Source: Lentisphaerota bacterium
GTDB lineage: Bacteria > Verrucomicrobiota > Lentisphaeria > Oligosphaerales > JABHEG01
Length of the DNA: 43,185 nucleotides
Assembly (NCBI GenBank): GCA_018676675.1
Contig: JABHEG010000281.1
Location: forward strand, 1 to 43,185
Direction: 5' to 3'
Below are positions 34,112-43,185 of the stretch, one piece after another. Position 1 is the first letter of the stretch; each line of letters opens with the position of its first letter. A program made the translations under genes and the position numbers. A model generated the notes under the pieces. The model was not told the DNA's origin. It saw nothing but the letters and a program-made list of their open reading frames with translations, and did not search any database.

Positions 34112-37100
34112 AGAAGACGTGTGTATTGCCGGCAGTCGTGTTCCTGTTGGCCGCGGCCCCCGCCCGACCAAACTTGATCCGCAACGACAACGCAGGGGGG
34201 CGAACGATGAACTGGACTCCCGCGCAGAACGTGGAACTGGAGTTTCCTCCGGAGCCGGCACGCTCCGGGAAGCCCGTCGCCAAGGTGACCTGGCGGAACG
34301 TGGGCGAGCTGCGCGGTTGGGCGCAGAAGGGCAACCTGTTACTGAGCCGGGACAATGTCTTGAGCACCCCCCTCAAGCGGGACACGCGCTACCGTTTCCA
34401 CTGCGACGTCCTGGTTCAGGAGTTCGAGATCACGCCGGAGTCCGAGGAGTGGCTTGCCGAGTATCCGGAGGGCATGTACGACCAGCCGACGGTGACGATC
34501 GGAGCCTATGGCGGTTGCTGGAACTCAGGCATGCCCTGGGCGGCATACGACATGCGCAAACCGCGGACTTGGCAGACGCTGGGTTTCGAGTTTGTCACGC
34601 CTTTCAATGTCGGGGGTGGCTTTGCGCTTCACATGGATACCTATCCCTCCCAAGGCTCCCGTGTCCGCATGTGCACCAGCGGGGTGATGCTGGTGGGTGA
34701 TGCGGTCTTGGAGGAATGCCATCCCCGCATCGGCTTCTCTCGGACGCGGCATCCCATCGCGATTGACGGCGACTTGGGCGATTGGTGGGAAACCAATCCC
34801 GTCGTCATCACTCGGGATCAGGTTGTGAAGGGGGCCGCTGCTTCGAACCGCAGTGCGTCCGGTATCTTCTACACCACGTGGGACGAGCAAACCCTCCTGT
34901 TTGCCGCAAAGGTGGCAGACGATGACTTTGATCCGGCACGCGATGGCATCGCCGTGTGGCTCAACGGACAAGAGCACGTCATTCGGTCCGGCACAGCGCC
35001 AGAAGGTTGGCGCGTGGTGGTGAAGGAGGCGATAGCCGTGGGCTCGACCGCGAACATGTACCGCCTTGTCAGCCAGTTCGGGGAAGAAGTGCGAGGGTGT
35101 GATGGCTATGTGGTGGGGGTCGCTGCGCCCATATCCGTTCTTGGCAGCCCCCCGGAAGTCGGCCTCGAGTTCGATTTGGCGCTGGAGATCCTCGACGGTG
35201 CTCCCGACGGTAGCCTGCGTCGTCTGCGCTTCCCGTCCGGCGGGCCCGGGGTGTCCGCCAAGGCCGTTCTGGCCAATGAGAAGGGCGAGTTGCACGGTGG
35301 GGAGTACCCGGTCTATGCGATCACCGATGCGGGGAACAACCGGGGCATCCCTCGCCCTCTCGCCATCAAGAACGTGGCGACGCACATACTTCGTCACGGC
35401 AGGCTTGCGTATCCGCTGGCGCTGTTCCGTCGGGGCGCCGGAGACAAGGTTGACGCCGTTGTCAGTTGGTCGACGTCGTCCGCAGCTCAGGGCGTACTCG
35501 AGTTCGGCTTAGGCGAAGAGTACGAACAGCGGGTCGAAGGACACAACGGGATCGGCGACGTCTCCGGCATTGCCATGCGGGCGGTCCTGCGCGATCTGCT
35601 TCCGGAACGGCGTTACCGGTGCCGCGTTGTCGCCCGGGAGACTCCCGAGGCGCCACCAGTTATCGACGAGTCGTTCTTGCTGGACACCAGCCTTCCGCCG
35701 ATCCCGGGGATCGAGCATGGCGTGATCCCTTTGACTGTGTCCGAGACCGTCGGGGTCGTGCGCGAGAAGTGGCCGGTCACCAGCGGTGTTCCCTTCCCCG
35801 AAGGACAGCTCGGAAGCGCCGATAACCTGCGCCTGCTTGACTCCGACGGCGCTCCCGTGCCGGTGCAGTGCCAGACGCTGGCCGAATGGCCGGACGGGTC
35901 TGTGCGCTGGGCCCTACTCGATTTCCAGGCCAACGTGACCGCATACGGTGAAAGCGAGTACGTGCTTGAGTACGGGAGCACGGTCCCTGCGATTCCAGTC
36001 GAGGCACCGCTGGTCGTGGGCGAAAACGACGAGCGCGTCACTGTCGACACCGGCGCTGTTTCCTTTGCCATCAGCAAGACGGACTTCCGGTTCCTTGAGG
36101 ATGTCCGTGTCGGAGATCGGGCCGTGGGTGGTCCCGGCCGTCTGAGCATGACCGATCCTGAAGGCCGGGAATACACCGCGCGGCAACCGGACGCAGTCGA
36201 GGTTGAGGAGCTTGGACCGTTGCGGGTCTGTCTCCGTGTGGCAGGTCGGTTTGTGAGCAGTGATGGACAACCCTGGTTTGCCTACGACGTGCGGATCCAT
36301 GCGTATGCCGGGCAGCCCTTCGTCCGGGTCATTCACAACACCACGTGTCTGCCGAAAGGCGAGACCCAGTACGAGTTTGCCGAACGCCGCCAACCCCAGG
36401 ACGTCTCGGTGGGGTCCATGTCATTGGAGTTGATGCTCGCGAACGCCGGTGATCGTGTCCGGGTCGGCACGACGGCTACAGGGGGCAACATATCGGTCGC
36501 TCTTGCGGAAGGGGAATCGCTCGAACTGCGACAGAAGACTGAATCCAGTGCCCTTATCGGTGACCGCCCCTTTGGGCGTCTGCCCGGGTGGGCGGCAACT
36601 GGCGACCTGCTTGTTGCAGCCAGGGATTTCTGGCAGCTGTACCCCAACGCCCTCAGCTTCCGCAAGCAAGGGAACGAGTGCGGGGTCCGCATCGGTGTCC
36701 TGCCCGAGATATTTGCTGCTGACTATCCGTCCGCCCCTGACACGATCGAGGACTGGGTATGGGGATCTCTGCGTGGTGGTGTCTACCGCCTGCGCCGTGG
36801 CGAAGGGCGGTCGCAGGAGCTGTTTCTGACGTTTGGCGAGACCGACGTCAAGACAACCATTGGTTGGGCCAAGTCTCAGCTGGCCCAGCCGCTGATGGCT
36901 CAGGCTGAGCCGTCCTGGTATTCCAGCACGGGTGCGCTTGGGCAGTTTCACCCACACAGCAACCAATTCGCGGAGTATGACAACGCGTTTGACAGAGGAC
37001 TCAAGAATATTTTGGCGCGCCGTGAAGCGGAGAAGTTCTTCGACGGCCGCTTCGGTCTGTACGGCAAACGCAATTTCGGTGATCACTTCGGTTCTGATGG

Positions 37101-38094
37101 CAAGAACTGGGACAACTTGGAGTACGACTTCAGTCACTGCTGCCTGACGCAATACCTGCGGACCGGTGATCTGCGTCTTCTGGCGATCGGGCGCGAGGCT
37201 CACCTGCACAGCCGCGATGTGGACTGCCTGACCATCCGCCCTGGCTTCGAACGGCTCTGTGGACACGCCGGCGACCACAACCGGCAACTGGCCGGTATGG
37301 GGCACACGTGGTGCGAGGGGGCATGGGAGTACTACTTCCTGACTGGCGACCGCCGCAGCGCCCAGAAAGCCCTTGGCATCAGCAATGATCTGGCGTACCG
37401 GATCGCGGGCATCTGTGCCCAGGGTGCTCCCGGGGCAGGTGGCAGCCGTGACTACGGTTGGTCGGTTGTGGGCCTGATCGCCGCCTACCGTGCCACCGCG
37501 GATCCGCTCTACCTGAACGCGGCGCGTGAAGTCGAGGAAGTGGTCGTGCGAACTCAGCACCCGTTCGCGGGAGGCTGGATCAAACGTTTTTCCACCGGAC
37601 ACTGTTTCCATGCACCGGCCCATTCCGGACGCGTCTATTTCATGCAGGACATTGTCCTTAACGGGCAGGTCCTGTTCCACCAAGTCACCGGCGATCCGGA
37701 TGTCGAAAGGTGCATCGTCAACGCGTGCCGGGGCACCATGGATGAAGTCCGGGAGCGGCGAGCCCGGGGCTTGCCGGGCTTGGGATACACCACGTGCCCA
37801 TTCCTTCTGACCCCGGGGCCATGGTATCCCGGACGGATGAAGCATGGTCTCGGGGTGCCCATTCGCTACCTGGCCATGTACTACTCTTGTGGCCTGCCCG
37901 GAGGCGAGAGCATGTCGGAGGAGTTGTTCAGCATGTGGCCGGAAGCCGGGCATCTTTGGTCGGGCAGCTTCTCGTCCCAGGCGAAGATGTTCGCTCAGGG
38001 GACACGCTGGGCGTCTCAATTGATGCACAGCATCGCCAAGCTGCGCGGTGCACCACGTGCGGACGGACGTGGAGCCGTGGAAGAGGGCGAGTAG
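34108..38094 (+). CDS. Secreted PcRGLX/YetA-like rhamnogalacturonan lyase, multidomain (copy 1)
   Basis: This is a 1328-residue exported protein. A GTG at 34108 opens a signal peptide (VVFLLAAAPA); the Shine-Dalgarno sequence is weak (GGGAAG). The N-terminal 200 residues look like a beta-sandwich binding module. RHPIAIDGDLGDWWE at about 214 begins a CBM9/DOMON-like module running to about 420. An Fn3-like segment spans about 450-540 (VVSWSTSSAAQGVLEFG, LLPERRYRCRVVA). From about 553, SGVPFPEGQLG and EWPDGSVRWALLDF mark the RIFT barrel that starts PcRGLX-type exo-rhamnogalacturonan lyases. The later toroid region has RNFGDHFGSDGKNWDNLEYD and DVDCL near 1030, and GHTWCEGAWEYYFLTGD near 1070. 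It probably degrades rhamnogalacturonan-like chains; exact specificity is unknown. The 38727 gene is a paralogue with different accessory modules. Confidence 0.8.
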   Translation: MKKTCVLPAVVFLLAAAPARPNLIRNDNAGGRTMNWTPAQNVELEFPPEPARSGKPVAKVTWRNVGELRGWAQKGNLLLSRDNVLSTPLKRDTRYRFHCDVLVQEFEITPESEEWLAEYPEGMYDQPTVTIGAYGGCWNSGMPWAAYDMRKPRTWQTLGFEFVTPFNVGGGFALHMDTYPSQGSRVRMCTSGVMLVGDAVLEECHPRIGFSRTRHPIAIDGDLGDWWETNPVVITRDQVVKGAAASNRSASGIFYTTWDEQTLLFAAKVADDDFDPARDGIAVWLNGQEHVIRSGTAPEGWRVVVKEAIAVGSTANMYRLVSQFGEEVRGCDGYVVGVAAPISVLGSPPEVGLEFDLALEILDGAPDGSLRRLRFPSGGPGVSAKAVLANEKGELHGGEYPVYAITDAGNNRGIPRPLAIKNVATHILRHGRLAYPLALFRRGAGDKVDAVVSWSTSSAAQGVLEFGLGEEYEQRVEGHNGIGDVSGIAMRAVLRDLLPERRYRCRVVARETPEAPPVIDESFLLDTSLPPIPGIEHGVIPLTVSETVGVVREKWPVTSGVPFPEGQLGSADNLRLLDSDGAPVPVQCQTLAEWPDGSVRWALLDFQANVTAYGESEYVLEYGSTVPAIPVEAPLVVGENDERVTVDTGAVSFAISKTDFRFLEDVRVGDRAVGGPGRLSMTDPEGREYTARQPDAVEVEELGPLRVCLRVAGRFVSSDGQPWFAYDVRIHAYAGQPFVRVIHNTTCLPKGETQYEFAERRQPQDVSVGSMSLELMLANAGDRVRVGTTATGGNISVALAEGESLELRQKTESSALIGDRPFGRLPGWAATGDLLVAARDFWQLYPNALSFRKQGNECGVRIGVLPEIFAADYPSAPDTIEDWVWGSLRGGVYRLRRGEGRSQELFLTFGETDVKTTIGWAKSQLAQPLMAQAEPSWYSSTGALGQFHPHSNQFAEYDNAFDRGLKNILARREAEKFFDGRFGLYGKRNFGDHFGSDGKNWDNLEYDFSHCCLTQYLRTGDLRLLAIGREAHLHSRDVDCLTIRPGFERLCGHAGDHNRQLAGMGHTWCEGAWEYYFLTGDRRSAQKALGISNDLAYRIAGICAQGAPGAGGSRDYGWSVVGLIAAYRATADPLYLNAAREVEEVVVRTQHPFAGGWIKRFSTGHCFHAPAHSGRVYFMQDIVLNGQVLFHQVTGDPDVERCIVNACRGTMDEVRERRARGLPGLGYTTCPFLLTPGPWYPGRMKHGLGVPIRYLAMYYSCGLPGGESMSEELFSMWPEAGHLWSGSFSSQAKMFAQGTRWASQLMHSIAKLRGAPRADGRGAVEEGE

Positions 38095-38124
38095 CCAACC
38101 AGATAACCACTTGAGGGCAGAGCC

Positions 38125-38607
38125 ATGGATTTCACAAAGGTCATAGAGACGCGGCGGAGTATCCGCAGCTATCAACCGAGAGACATCGCCCCCGACGTCC
38201 TGGAGCGAATCCTGAAGGCGGCCATCGCGGCGCCGACTGGTTCCGACAAGCAGACCTGGCATCTTTGTCTTGTGAAAAGCCCCGAAGTCAGAGATCGGCT
38301 CGGAACGGAAGGTACGACGCAACACTTCATCAAGGACGCTCCAGTCATCGCTGTCTGCGTCGCTGAGACGCGCTACCGTACCGATGCCATCATCGCCATC
38401 GACCATCTTGTGCTTGCCGCCCGCAACGAGGGCATCGGCACCTGTTGGGTCGGCTTCTTTGATGGGGAAAAGGTAAAGGAAATCCTCGGTGTCCCGGCCG
38501 ACCAGGATGTCGTCATGCTCGTGCCGATGGGCTACCCGGCCGACCCGGCCGCGTTTTGCCTCAAGGAACCGCGGGCCCGACTCGAGGACTCATGCACCGA
38601 GAAGTGA
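38125..38607 (+). CDS. Small nitroreductase-family flavoprotein
   Basis: This is a 160-residue cytoplasmic protein of the FMN-dependent nitroreductase family, shorter than most members (about 180-220). The ATG at 38125 has GAGGGCAG upstream. The N-terminus has the FMN phosphate-contacting ETRRSIRSY (9-16), then APTGSDKQTWH near 36-46, replacing the usual APSxxNxQPW. AIDHLVLAARNEGIGTCWVGFF near 92-113 is the classic central helix and strand. VPMGYPAD near the end is the usual closing motif. Members reduce nitro, quinone or enone groups with NAD(P)H; the substrate here is unknown. It sits 30 bp after one PcRGLX-like gene and 119 bp before the other, so it is likely in the same transcript. A redox role in processing unsaturated sugars would be speculation. 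Confidence 0.85.
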   Translation: MDFTKVIETRRSIRSYQPRDIAPDVLERILKAAIAAPTGSDKQTWHLCLVKSPEVRDRLGTEGTTQHFIKDAPVIAVCVAETRYRTDAIIAIDHLVLAARNEGIGTCWVGFFDGEKVKEILGVPADQDVVMLVPMGYPADPAAFCLKEPRARLEDSCTEK

Positions 38608-38726
38608 CGTGAGTCGCAACGCGTGTGGGAGAGGACGACAACTTCCTCGTCACGGTGTAGCCGGCTGAGGTCGTGAGTTGCGTGGGGAAGTTGAGTTAAC
38701 AGCGCGAGAGACAACGGAGCAAGACC

Positions 38727-41700
38727 ATGGTCGCTGATCGTTCCCCGACACGCTGGTTGCCAGTGCTGCTGCTGAGCGTCTCCTGCCTGAGCGCACGTTC
38801 GGCAGAGCCGGACACTGACCGCGACGGTATGCCGGACGCGCTGGAACAGCGACTTGGTACTCTCCCGCAACTCGCTGAGAAGCTGGAGGAGGTGGCGACG
38901 CATGCCACGTACAAACCGACCCCTGAGCGCTTGGCGCGTTGGGACATCACGCGCGTTCGCTTCGGCAACGTCGCCAAAGGGCGGTGGCTTTGGGCCATTG
39001 AGTTTGCCGAGCCGTTTGAGACCGACAACTCCAGCGTCATCCTCTATGTCGATGCAGACAGCGATCCGTCCACGGGCCGTGAGAAGCACGGTTGTGAGGC
39101 GATGTACTTCCAGCGCACGAGGGGCGCGAGCGGGTTCGCCTCCGACGGCGGTTCAACGACTGTCCCGCCGGCGCGGATTGGCGTTGCCAATGGCGTGCTT
39201 TACCTCTGCGCCGATCTTGATCTGAAACAGGTCGATGGACGATCCAGACACCGCATCATGATCTTGTCGCAGAGCATCGAGCCCTTCCAAGCCCGTGACT
39301 CGATGCGTTACACGGAGATCGATGGCCCCGGGGACTCCGAGCGCCCGAAGCCGGTCATGCTGGCAGACACGCGCCGGAGTGTGGGGTTCGAGGTGACTCA
39401 GAATGCGGCACAGCTCTGGGGGATTCGTGCAGACAAGCGCAATGTGATCCTCAATTCCTTCCGGGATTGCGAACTCCGCGGTTTTGCCTACTACCAGAGG
39501 CAGTACCGCTGGCCTGCGGTGAACAAGAAGGGCGGCAAAGGCACAATTGCCGCGAACGCTCCCGGGGCCGGGACATTCCATGTTGGGGCAGTGGTGTACG
39601 ATGCCGACGAAGCGCAGGTCTACGAGATGGCAGTGGACGGCACGCGCGTGGGCCGCTTCGTGGCGCGGGAAAGGAACCGGCGACAGCGCTTGTTCTTCTC
39701 ATCGAAGCCGGTCACCTTCAAGGGCGGGGAGCGGATTGTGCTGACGGGGGCGGCCACCGGCGCTCGATACGTCGTGGAGGACGTTGTTCTGCTCGCCGAA
39801 CGCCCGGCTGTGCTGGAGTCCGCGCGTGAAATCCAGCACTTGGAGATCGGATACGACTGGGTTGCGGGTTGCATGCGCGCCACCTGGCGTACGACGTGGC
39901 CGGTCGTCTGCGAACTGCGCTGCGGAGAGACGGTGATCAAGGAGGAGACCGCTCGGGAGAACCATCGACTGTACCTGCCCGAGCTGGCCCCCGGCACGAC
40001 CTACACGTGCACCATTCAGCCCGAGGGCGGCAACCCGAGCGAGAGTGTCAGTTTTGTCGCTGGTGAGCCCCAAGCACCGCGGGGAACGGTCGCACATGAG
40101 AGGACCATGCTGACCATCTTGGCCGAGAAGAGGAGCATTCCCGCGGGTTATCCTCTGACTGCCGGAGTGCCGTTCCCGAGAGGCGCGCTCGGAAGCACGG
40201 AGCACCTGCGACTGCTCGCCCCGGACGGCTCCGAGATGCCTCTCCAGGTCAAGCCGCTTGTCCGTTGGCCAGACCACAGCATGAAGGCCGTTCTGCTCGA
40301 CACCATGGCGCCGTCAACGCCTGGGCCTCTGACGCTCGAATACGGGACCGGTGTGAGCCGAGGAACGATCGGTCCAGTGGTACACGTCGCGGAGGATGCG
40401 GGTGTCATCACCGTCGCCACACCGTCACTCAAGATGCGCTTCGACAAGCAGCGGTCCGGGCTGTTCACTCACGTTTGGGTAGGGGATCAGTTGATGACGC
40501 GGGACGATCGCCCGGCTCGGGTGGTCGTAGTCGACGATGCGGGCAAGGAGTTCGACACGCTGGGCGTGGCGAACGGGGTGGTTGTGGAGGAGTCGGGGCC
40601 TCTGCGCGCGGTGGTGAGGCTTGACGGGCATCACACCAATGGCGAGGCCGAGTTCTTCACTTACCAGATCCGGTTCACCTTTTGCGCCGGCCTGCCCGGT
40701 GTGCGTATGTCCTACCGCTGGGGCAACGATGTGAGCGCGAACGAGATGACCCGTTTTCGGGGGATTCGGCTCACGCTGCCCTTGTCGTTGGCGGAAGATG
40801 CGGAGGTCGCGCTGGGCGGAGACGAGCCCATGAGCGGCAGATTGGCGGACGGTCCGCGCTTGGAGCAGCTCCACGACGATCGCTACAGCGTGACGCCCAG
40901 GACGTTGGGTGTGCCGGGACGTCGCACCACGGGTTGGGTAGCCGCTTCGGACGGTCGGCAACGCGTAGCGCTGCTGCCGCGATGGTTCTGGCAGTTGTAC
41001 CCAAAGGCCGTTCAAGCCGGGCCTGAGGGACTGCGTCTGGATATCTGTCCGGAGTTTAGCGAGACGCAGTACAACGACTGTTCGGCGATAGACCTGGTGA
41101 AGCTCTACTACTACCTCCAGGACGGCCGCTACAAGGTGCGCCAAGGAGTCACCAAGACCCACGAGGCCGTGTTGCTCTTCGGCTCGACGGGCCCGTTGTG
41201 GACGACAGAAACGCTTGATGAGTTGGCGGGGTTGCTGAACGCGTCGCCGGTGATGGCAGCCAGCCCGGAGTGGTATGTTGCCAGCGGATTCATGGATGTG
41301 GACGTGCCTTCGACCGGAGCCGAAACACAGGTCTACGACGACATCTGTGAGAAGACGTGCCAGGCTTGGCTGGCCAACCAGAAGCGGCAGCACGCTTACG
41401 GAATGCTCAACTACGGCGATCGCTTCGGCGAGCGCAAGGTCAACTGGGCCAATGGTGAATCGGACGACTGCCACGCGGCCGCGATCATGTTCACCCGCAC
41501 CGGGAGTGCCGAAGCCTTCCGCCTCATGGAGACCATGGCACGTCATGACATCGACGTGGACTTGTGCCACTACCATACGATTTCCTCGCGTCGAGGCGCG
41601 TCCTGGATCCACTCAATGGGGCACACCGGCGGGTATTTTCAGAAGGCTTACGAAGGGAAATGGGGCAGTCCAAGAGGGGGGATGACCGTGAGCCACACCT

Positions 41701-42869
41701 GGTGTGGGGGCACGTGCGAAACCTACATGCTCACCGGCGATCCGACTGCGCTCGAAGCTGCGCGCATGATTGCTGATCGCTACGGGGGGACCTATCTGAA
41801 CCACTACGACTGGCCCACGGCCCGCGTGCCGGGGTGGCATCTGTTGCTGACTATGGCCGTGTATCGCACGACGTATGACCCATACTACCTGAACGCTGCT
41901 CGCATCATTGCCGACCGCGTGCTTGAGCGCCGTACCCCCGGCGGCGGCTGGGATCGGCAGCTCGTGCCCGGCCACTGCCATTGTACCCCACGTTGCCGTG
42001 GTGCCTGCAGTTTCATGATCGGCGTTCTGGGCTACGGCTTGCGTGAGTACTACCTCGAAACGCAAGATGAGCGCATGCCCCAGGCGATGCAGGAGGCGGG
42101 GCACTGGCTTATTCGTGAGATGTGGGACGAGGACAGAGAAGCGTTCCGCTACACGTCGTGTCCGGTCAGCAACGTCAGTGCCGCGCGAAGTGTCGGTATG
42201 TCGGGGCCGTTGATCTTTGCCCACGAACTCACGGGTGATACGCGCCTGCTGGAGCTAGCGGAGAGGGCGTTGAGGGCCTCGCTGCCTCAGCAGAGGTCTA
42301 TCCGTCAACTGAGATGGGTTCCCTACATCGTCCACACCCTCAATCGTCTTGGGCGGGACAGCAAGGGCATTTGGGGTCAACCGGATCCGGACGCTCTCGC
42401 GAAGTTGAGCCGTGGCGGCTTGCCGGCAGGCAAGATCCCGGAAGCCCTGAAGGGCGCGACCATTGTGCAGGCGGAAGCCTTCACTGCCCAGGGCGGGGGC
42501 GAGGTCGGTGTGTTCCAACGGCCAGGGAGCGTGGGCGCGATGATCAGTCGATGGCACGCGGACATTGGCCACTGGCTGGAGTGGACGTTCACCGTCCCGC
42601 GCGAGGGTGATTACACGCTGCTGATCCGCTACGCCAGCGGCGGCACGGCTCCGCGTCGCAGCCTCACCATCGACGGGGCATCGCCAGGTCGTGAGTACGA
42701 AGACATCGCGTTCAAGCCGACCGGTGGTTACTGCATGGGGGCTGACAACTGGGCCTCGCACACGCTCAGCCCGCCTGTACGTCTGCAGGCGGGTTCACAC
42801 CGACTTCGTATGGCCAATCTCGACGACGGCCTCGCTCTCGATTACATCGCCATTCGGGAGCCGAAGTGA
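38727..42869 (+). CDS. Secreted PcRGLX/YetA-like rhamnogalacturonan lyase with CBM6-like tail (copy 2)
   Basis: This is a 1380-residue exported protein. GGAGCAAG just upstream supports the ATG at 38727, and a signal peptide ends at about residue 26 (SARSA). DTDRDGMPD (29-37) is a thrombospondin-type-3/dockerin-like calcium loop. Residues about 60-210 look like a carbohydrate-binding beta-domain (SVILYVDADSDPSTGREKHG). Further beta-modules follow. The PcRGLX region starts near 470 (TAGVPFPRGALGSTEHLRLL, WPDHSMKAVLLD). It continues to a toroid with YGMLNYGDRFGERKVNW near 890 and HDIDVDLCHYH near 944, matching the equivalent motifs of the 34108 gene. From about 1243 a CBM6/CBM35-like module ends the protein (IVQAEAFTAQ, WLEWTFTVPREGDYTLLIRYASG, LDYIAIREPK). 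The two paralogues probably attack the same class of polymer with different binding modules. Confidence 0.8.
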   Translation: MVADRSPTRWLPVLLLSVSCLSARSAEPDTDRDGMPDALEQRLGTLPQLAEKLEEVATHATYKPTPERLARWDITRVRFGNVAKGRWLWAIEFAEPFETDNSSVILYVDADSDPSTGREKHGCEAMYFQRTRGASGFASDGGSTTVPPARIGVANGVLYLCADLDLKQVDGRSRHRIMILSQSIEPFQARDSMRYTEIDGPGDSERPKPVMLADTRRSVGFEVTQNAAQLWGIRADKRNVILNSFRDCELRGFAYYQRQYRWPAVNKKGGKGTIAANAPGAGTFHVGAVVYDADEAQVYEMAVDGTRVGRFVARERNRRQRLFFSSKPVTFKGGERIVLTGAATGARYVVEDVVLLAERPAVLESAREIQHLEIGYDWVAGCMRATWRTTWPVVCELRCGETVIKEETARENHRLYLPELAPGTTYTCTIQPEGGNPSESVSFVAGEPQAPRGTVAHERTMLTILAEKRSIPAGYPLTAGVPFPRGALGSTEHLRLLAPDGSEMPLQVKPLVRWPDHSMKAVLLDTMAPSTPGPLTLEYGTGVSRGTIGPVVHVAEDAGVITVATPSLKMRFDKQRSGLFTHVWVGDQLMTRDDRPARVVVVDDAGKEFDTLGVANGVVVEESGPLRAVVRLDGHHTNGEAEFFTYQIRFTFCAGLPGVRMSYRWGNDVSANEMTRFRGIRLTLPLSLAEDAEVALGGDEPMSGRLADGPRLEQLHDDRYSVTPRTLGVPGRRTTGWVAASDGRQRVALLPRWFWQLYPKAVQAGPEGLRLDICPEFSETQYNDCSAIDLVKLYYYLQDGRYKVRQGVTKTHEAVLLFGSTGPLWTTETLDELAGLLNASPVMAASPEWYVASGFMDVDVPSTGAETQVYDDICEKTCQAWLANQKRQHAYGMLNYGDRFGERKVNWANGESDDCHAAAIMFTRTGSAEAFRLMETMARHDIDVDLCHYHTISSRRGASWIHSMGHTGGYFQKAYEGKWGSPRGGMTVSHTWCGGTCETYMLTGDPTALEAARMIADRYGGTYLNHYDWPTARVPGWHLLLTMAVYRTTYDPYYLNAARIIADRVLERRTPGGGWDRQLVPGHCHCTPRCRGACSFMIGVLGYGLREYYLETQDERMPQAMQEAGHWLIREMWDEDREAFRYTSCPVSNVSAARSVGMSGPLIFAHELTGDTRLLELAERALRASLPQQRSIRQLRWVPYIVHTLNRLGRDSKGIWGQPDPDALAKLSRGGLPAGKIPEALKGATIVQAEAFTAQGGGEVGVFQRPGSVGAMISRWHADIGHWLEWTFTVPREGDYTLLIRYASGGTAPRRSLTIDGASPGREYEDIAFKPTGGYCMGADNWASHTLSPPVRLQAGSHRLRMANLDDGLALDYIAIREPK

Positions 42870-43185
42870 TGCGGTGGTAGGGCCAAGTTCAGGGCGGCGG
42901 CACCGGACCGGACGGCCTCTTTTCTGAGTCCAGGCCTTACTCCGCCCGGGCTGGTTCCGCCAAGCCTGGCTGCTGCTTCTAGCATCCGGTACCCGGTGAG
43001 CGCGGCCGAGAAGGGCGTTGGTCCCCAGCGGGATGTTGAACTGCACGGTAGCGTCAAAAGTTCTATGAAAACAATGAAGAGAGACTGAGCCGGTATGGAG
43101 AATGGTGTGGTTTACCATGACGCTTGCTACCGGGCAAGTTCAGATCCGGCATAAAGCCGCTCGTTCCTCGCTATTTATTCCGTTC
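42870..43185. other. Terminal spacer, no gene seen
   Basis: The 316 bp after the last stop codon contain no convincing open frame. GC content drops in the final 130 bp compared with the genes. There is no clear T-tailed terminator for the 38727 gene. A coding region may begin just beyond the window edge; nothing here supports naming it. Confidence 0.5.

Noticed and set aside
36421..38406. A 661-codon open frame on the - strand
   Set aside because: Antisense to the PcRGLX-like gene and the nitroreductase, both with recognisable motifs.

Overview
The window is about 43 kb of GC-rich DNA, filled almost entirely by large exported carbohydrate-active or carbohydrate-binding proteins. There are fourteen convincing protein-coding genes. 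Nine or ten carry Sec-type signal peptides, one carries a twin-arginine signal, and only three look cytoplasmic. I see no rRNA, tRNA, CRISPR array, transposase, SusC/SusD pair, sugar transporter or transcription regulator. The gene families point to the PVC superphylum (Lentisphaerota, Kiritimatiellota, Verrucomicrobiota or Planctomycetota), most likely an environmental genome. These include expanded heparinase II/III-like lyases, PcRGLX/YetA-like rhamnogalacturonan lyases, a DUF4855 protein, a hydrazine-synthase-alpha-like (HzsA-related) c-type cytochrome fused to a sulfatase-modifying-factor domain, and giant multidomain secreted enzymes. That taxonomic call is inference from gene content, because the window has no phylogenetic marker.

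Layout. (1) 550-8313, + strand: two heparinase II/III-like genes and a TIM-barrel hydrolase-like gene. Each heparinase gene is preceded by a copy of the same repeat (172-395 and 4228-4606), and the second copy is interrupted by a 160-bp foldback insertion. (2) 8424-12764, - strand: one giant secreted protein with a toroid/lyase-like region, a discoidin-like region and an FG-GAP-like propeller. (3) 13315-17686, + strand: a polysaccharide lyase family 6 protein with its catalytic Lys/Arg pair and calcium acids intact, then a large beta-helix protein of GH141-like appearance. (4) 17996-22186, - strand: the discoidin / TolB-propeller / di-heme / SUMF1 fusion. (5) 22586-25840, + strand: a third heparinase-like enzyme with C-terminal chitobiase-like and NPCBM modules. 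(6) 26227-29765, - strand: a Tat-exported nucleoside-hydrolase-family protein followed by a DUF4855 protein with discoidin-like modules. (7) 30207-42869, + strand: a Gfo/Idh/MocA oxidoreductase, a secreted TIM-barrel protein, a fragment of a sugar-phosphate isomerase/epimerase, a PcRGLX-like lyase, a nitroreductase and a second PcRGLX-like lyase.

How it may work together. The enzymes suggest depolymerisation of uronic-acid-containing polysaccharides (alginate- or glycosaminoglycan-like, and rhamnogalacturonan-like) outside the cytoplasm. Oligosaccharides would be bound by the many discoidin, NPCBM and CBM-like modules, and released sugars oxidised by the Gfo/Idh/MocA enzyme. The di-heme fusion could couple this to periplasmic electron transfer, but that is speculation. 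No importer is present, so uptake must be encoded elsewhere.

The most unusual signals lie between the genes. A dispersed repeat occurs in three intergenic regions (12893-13001, 17709-17898 and 22402-22614). In two of them it carries a -10 box, a Shine-Dalgarno sequence and the first codons of a signal peptide. One of those copies is an orphan with no gene behind it. Together with the interrupted repeat upstream of the heparinase genes and several strong palindromes, this suggests that exported-enzyme genes here have been duplicated or exchanged along with their upstream regions.
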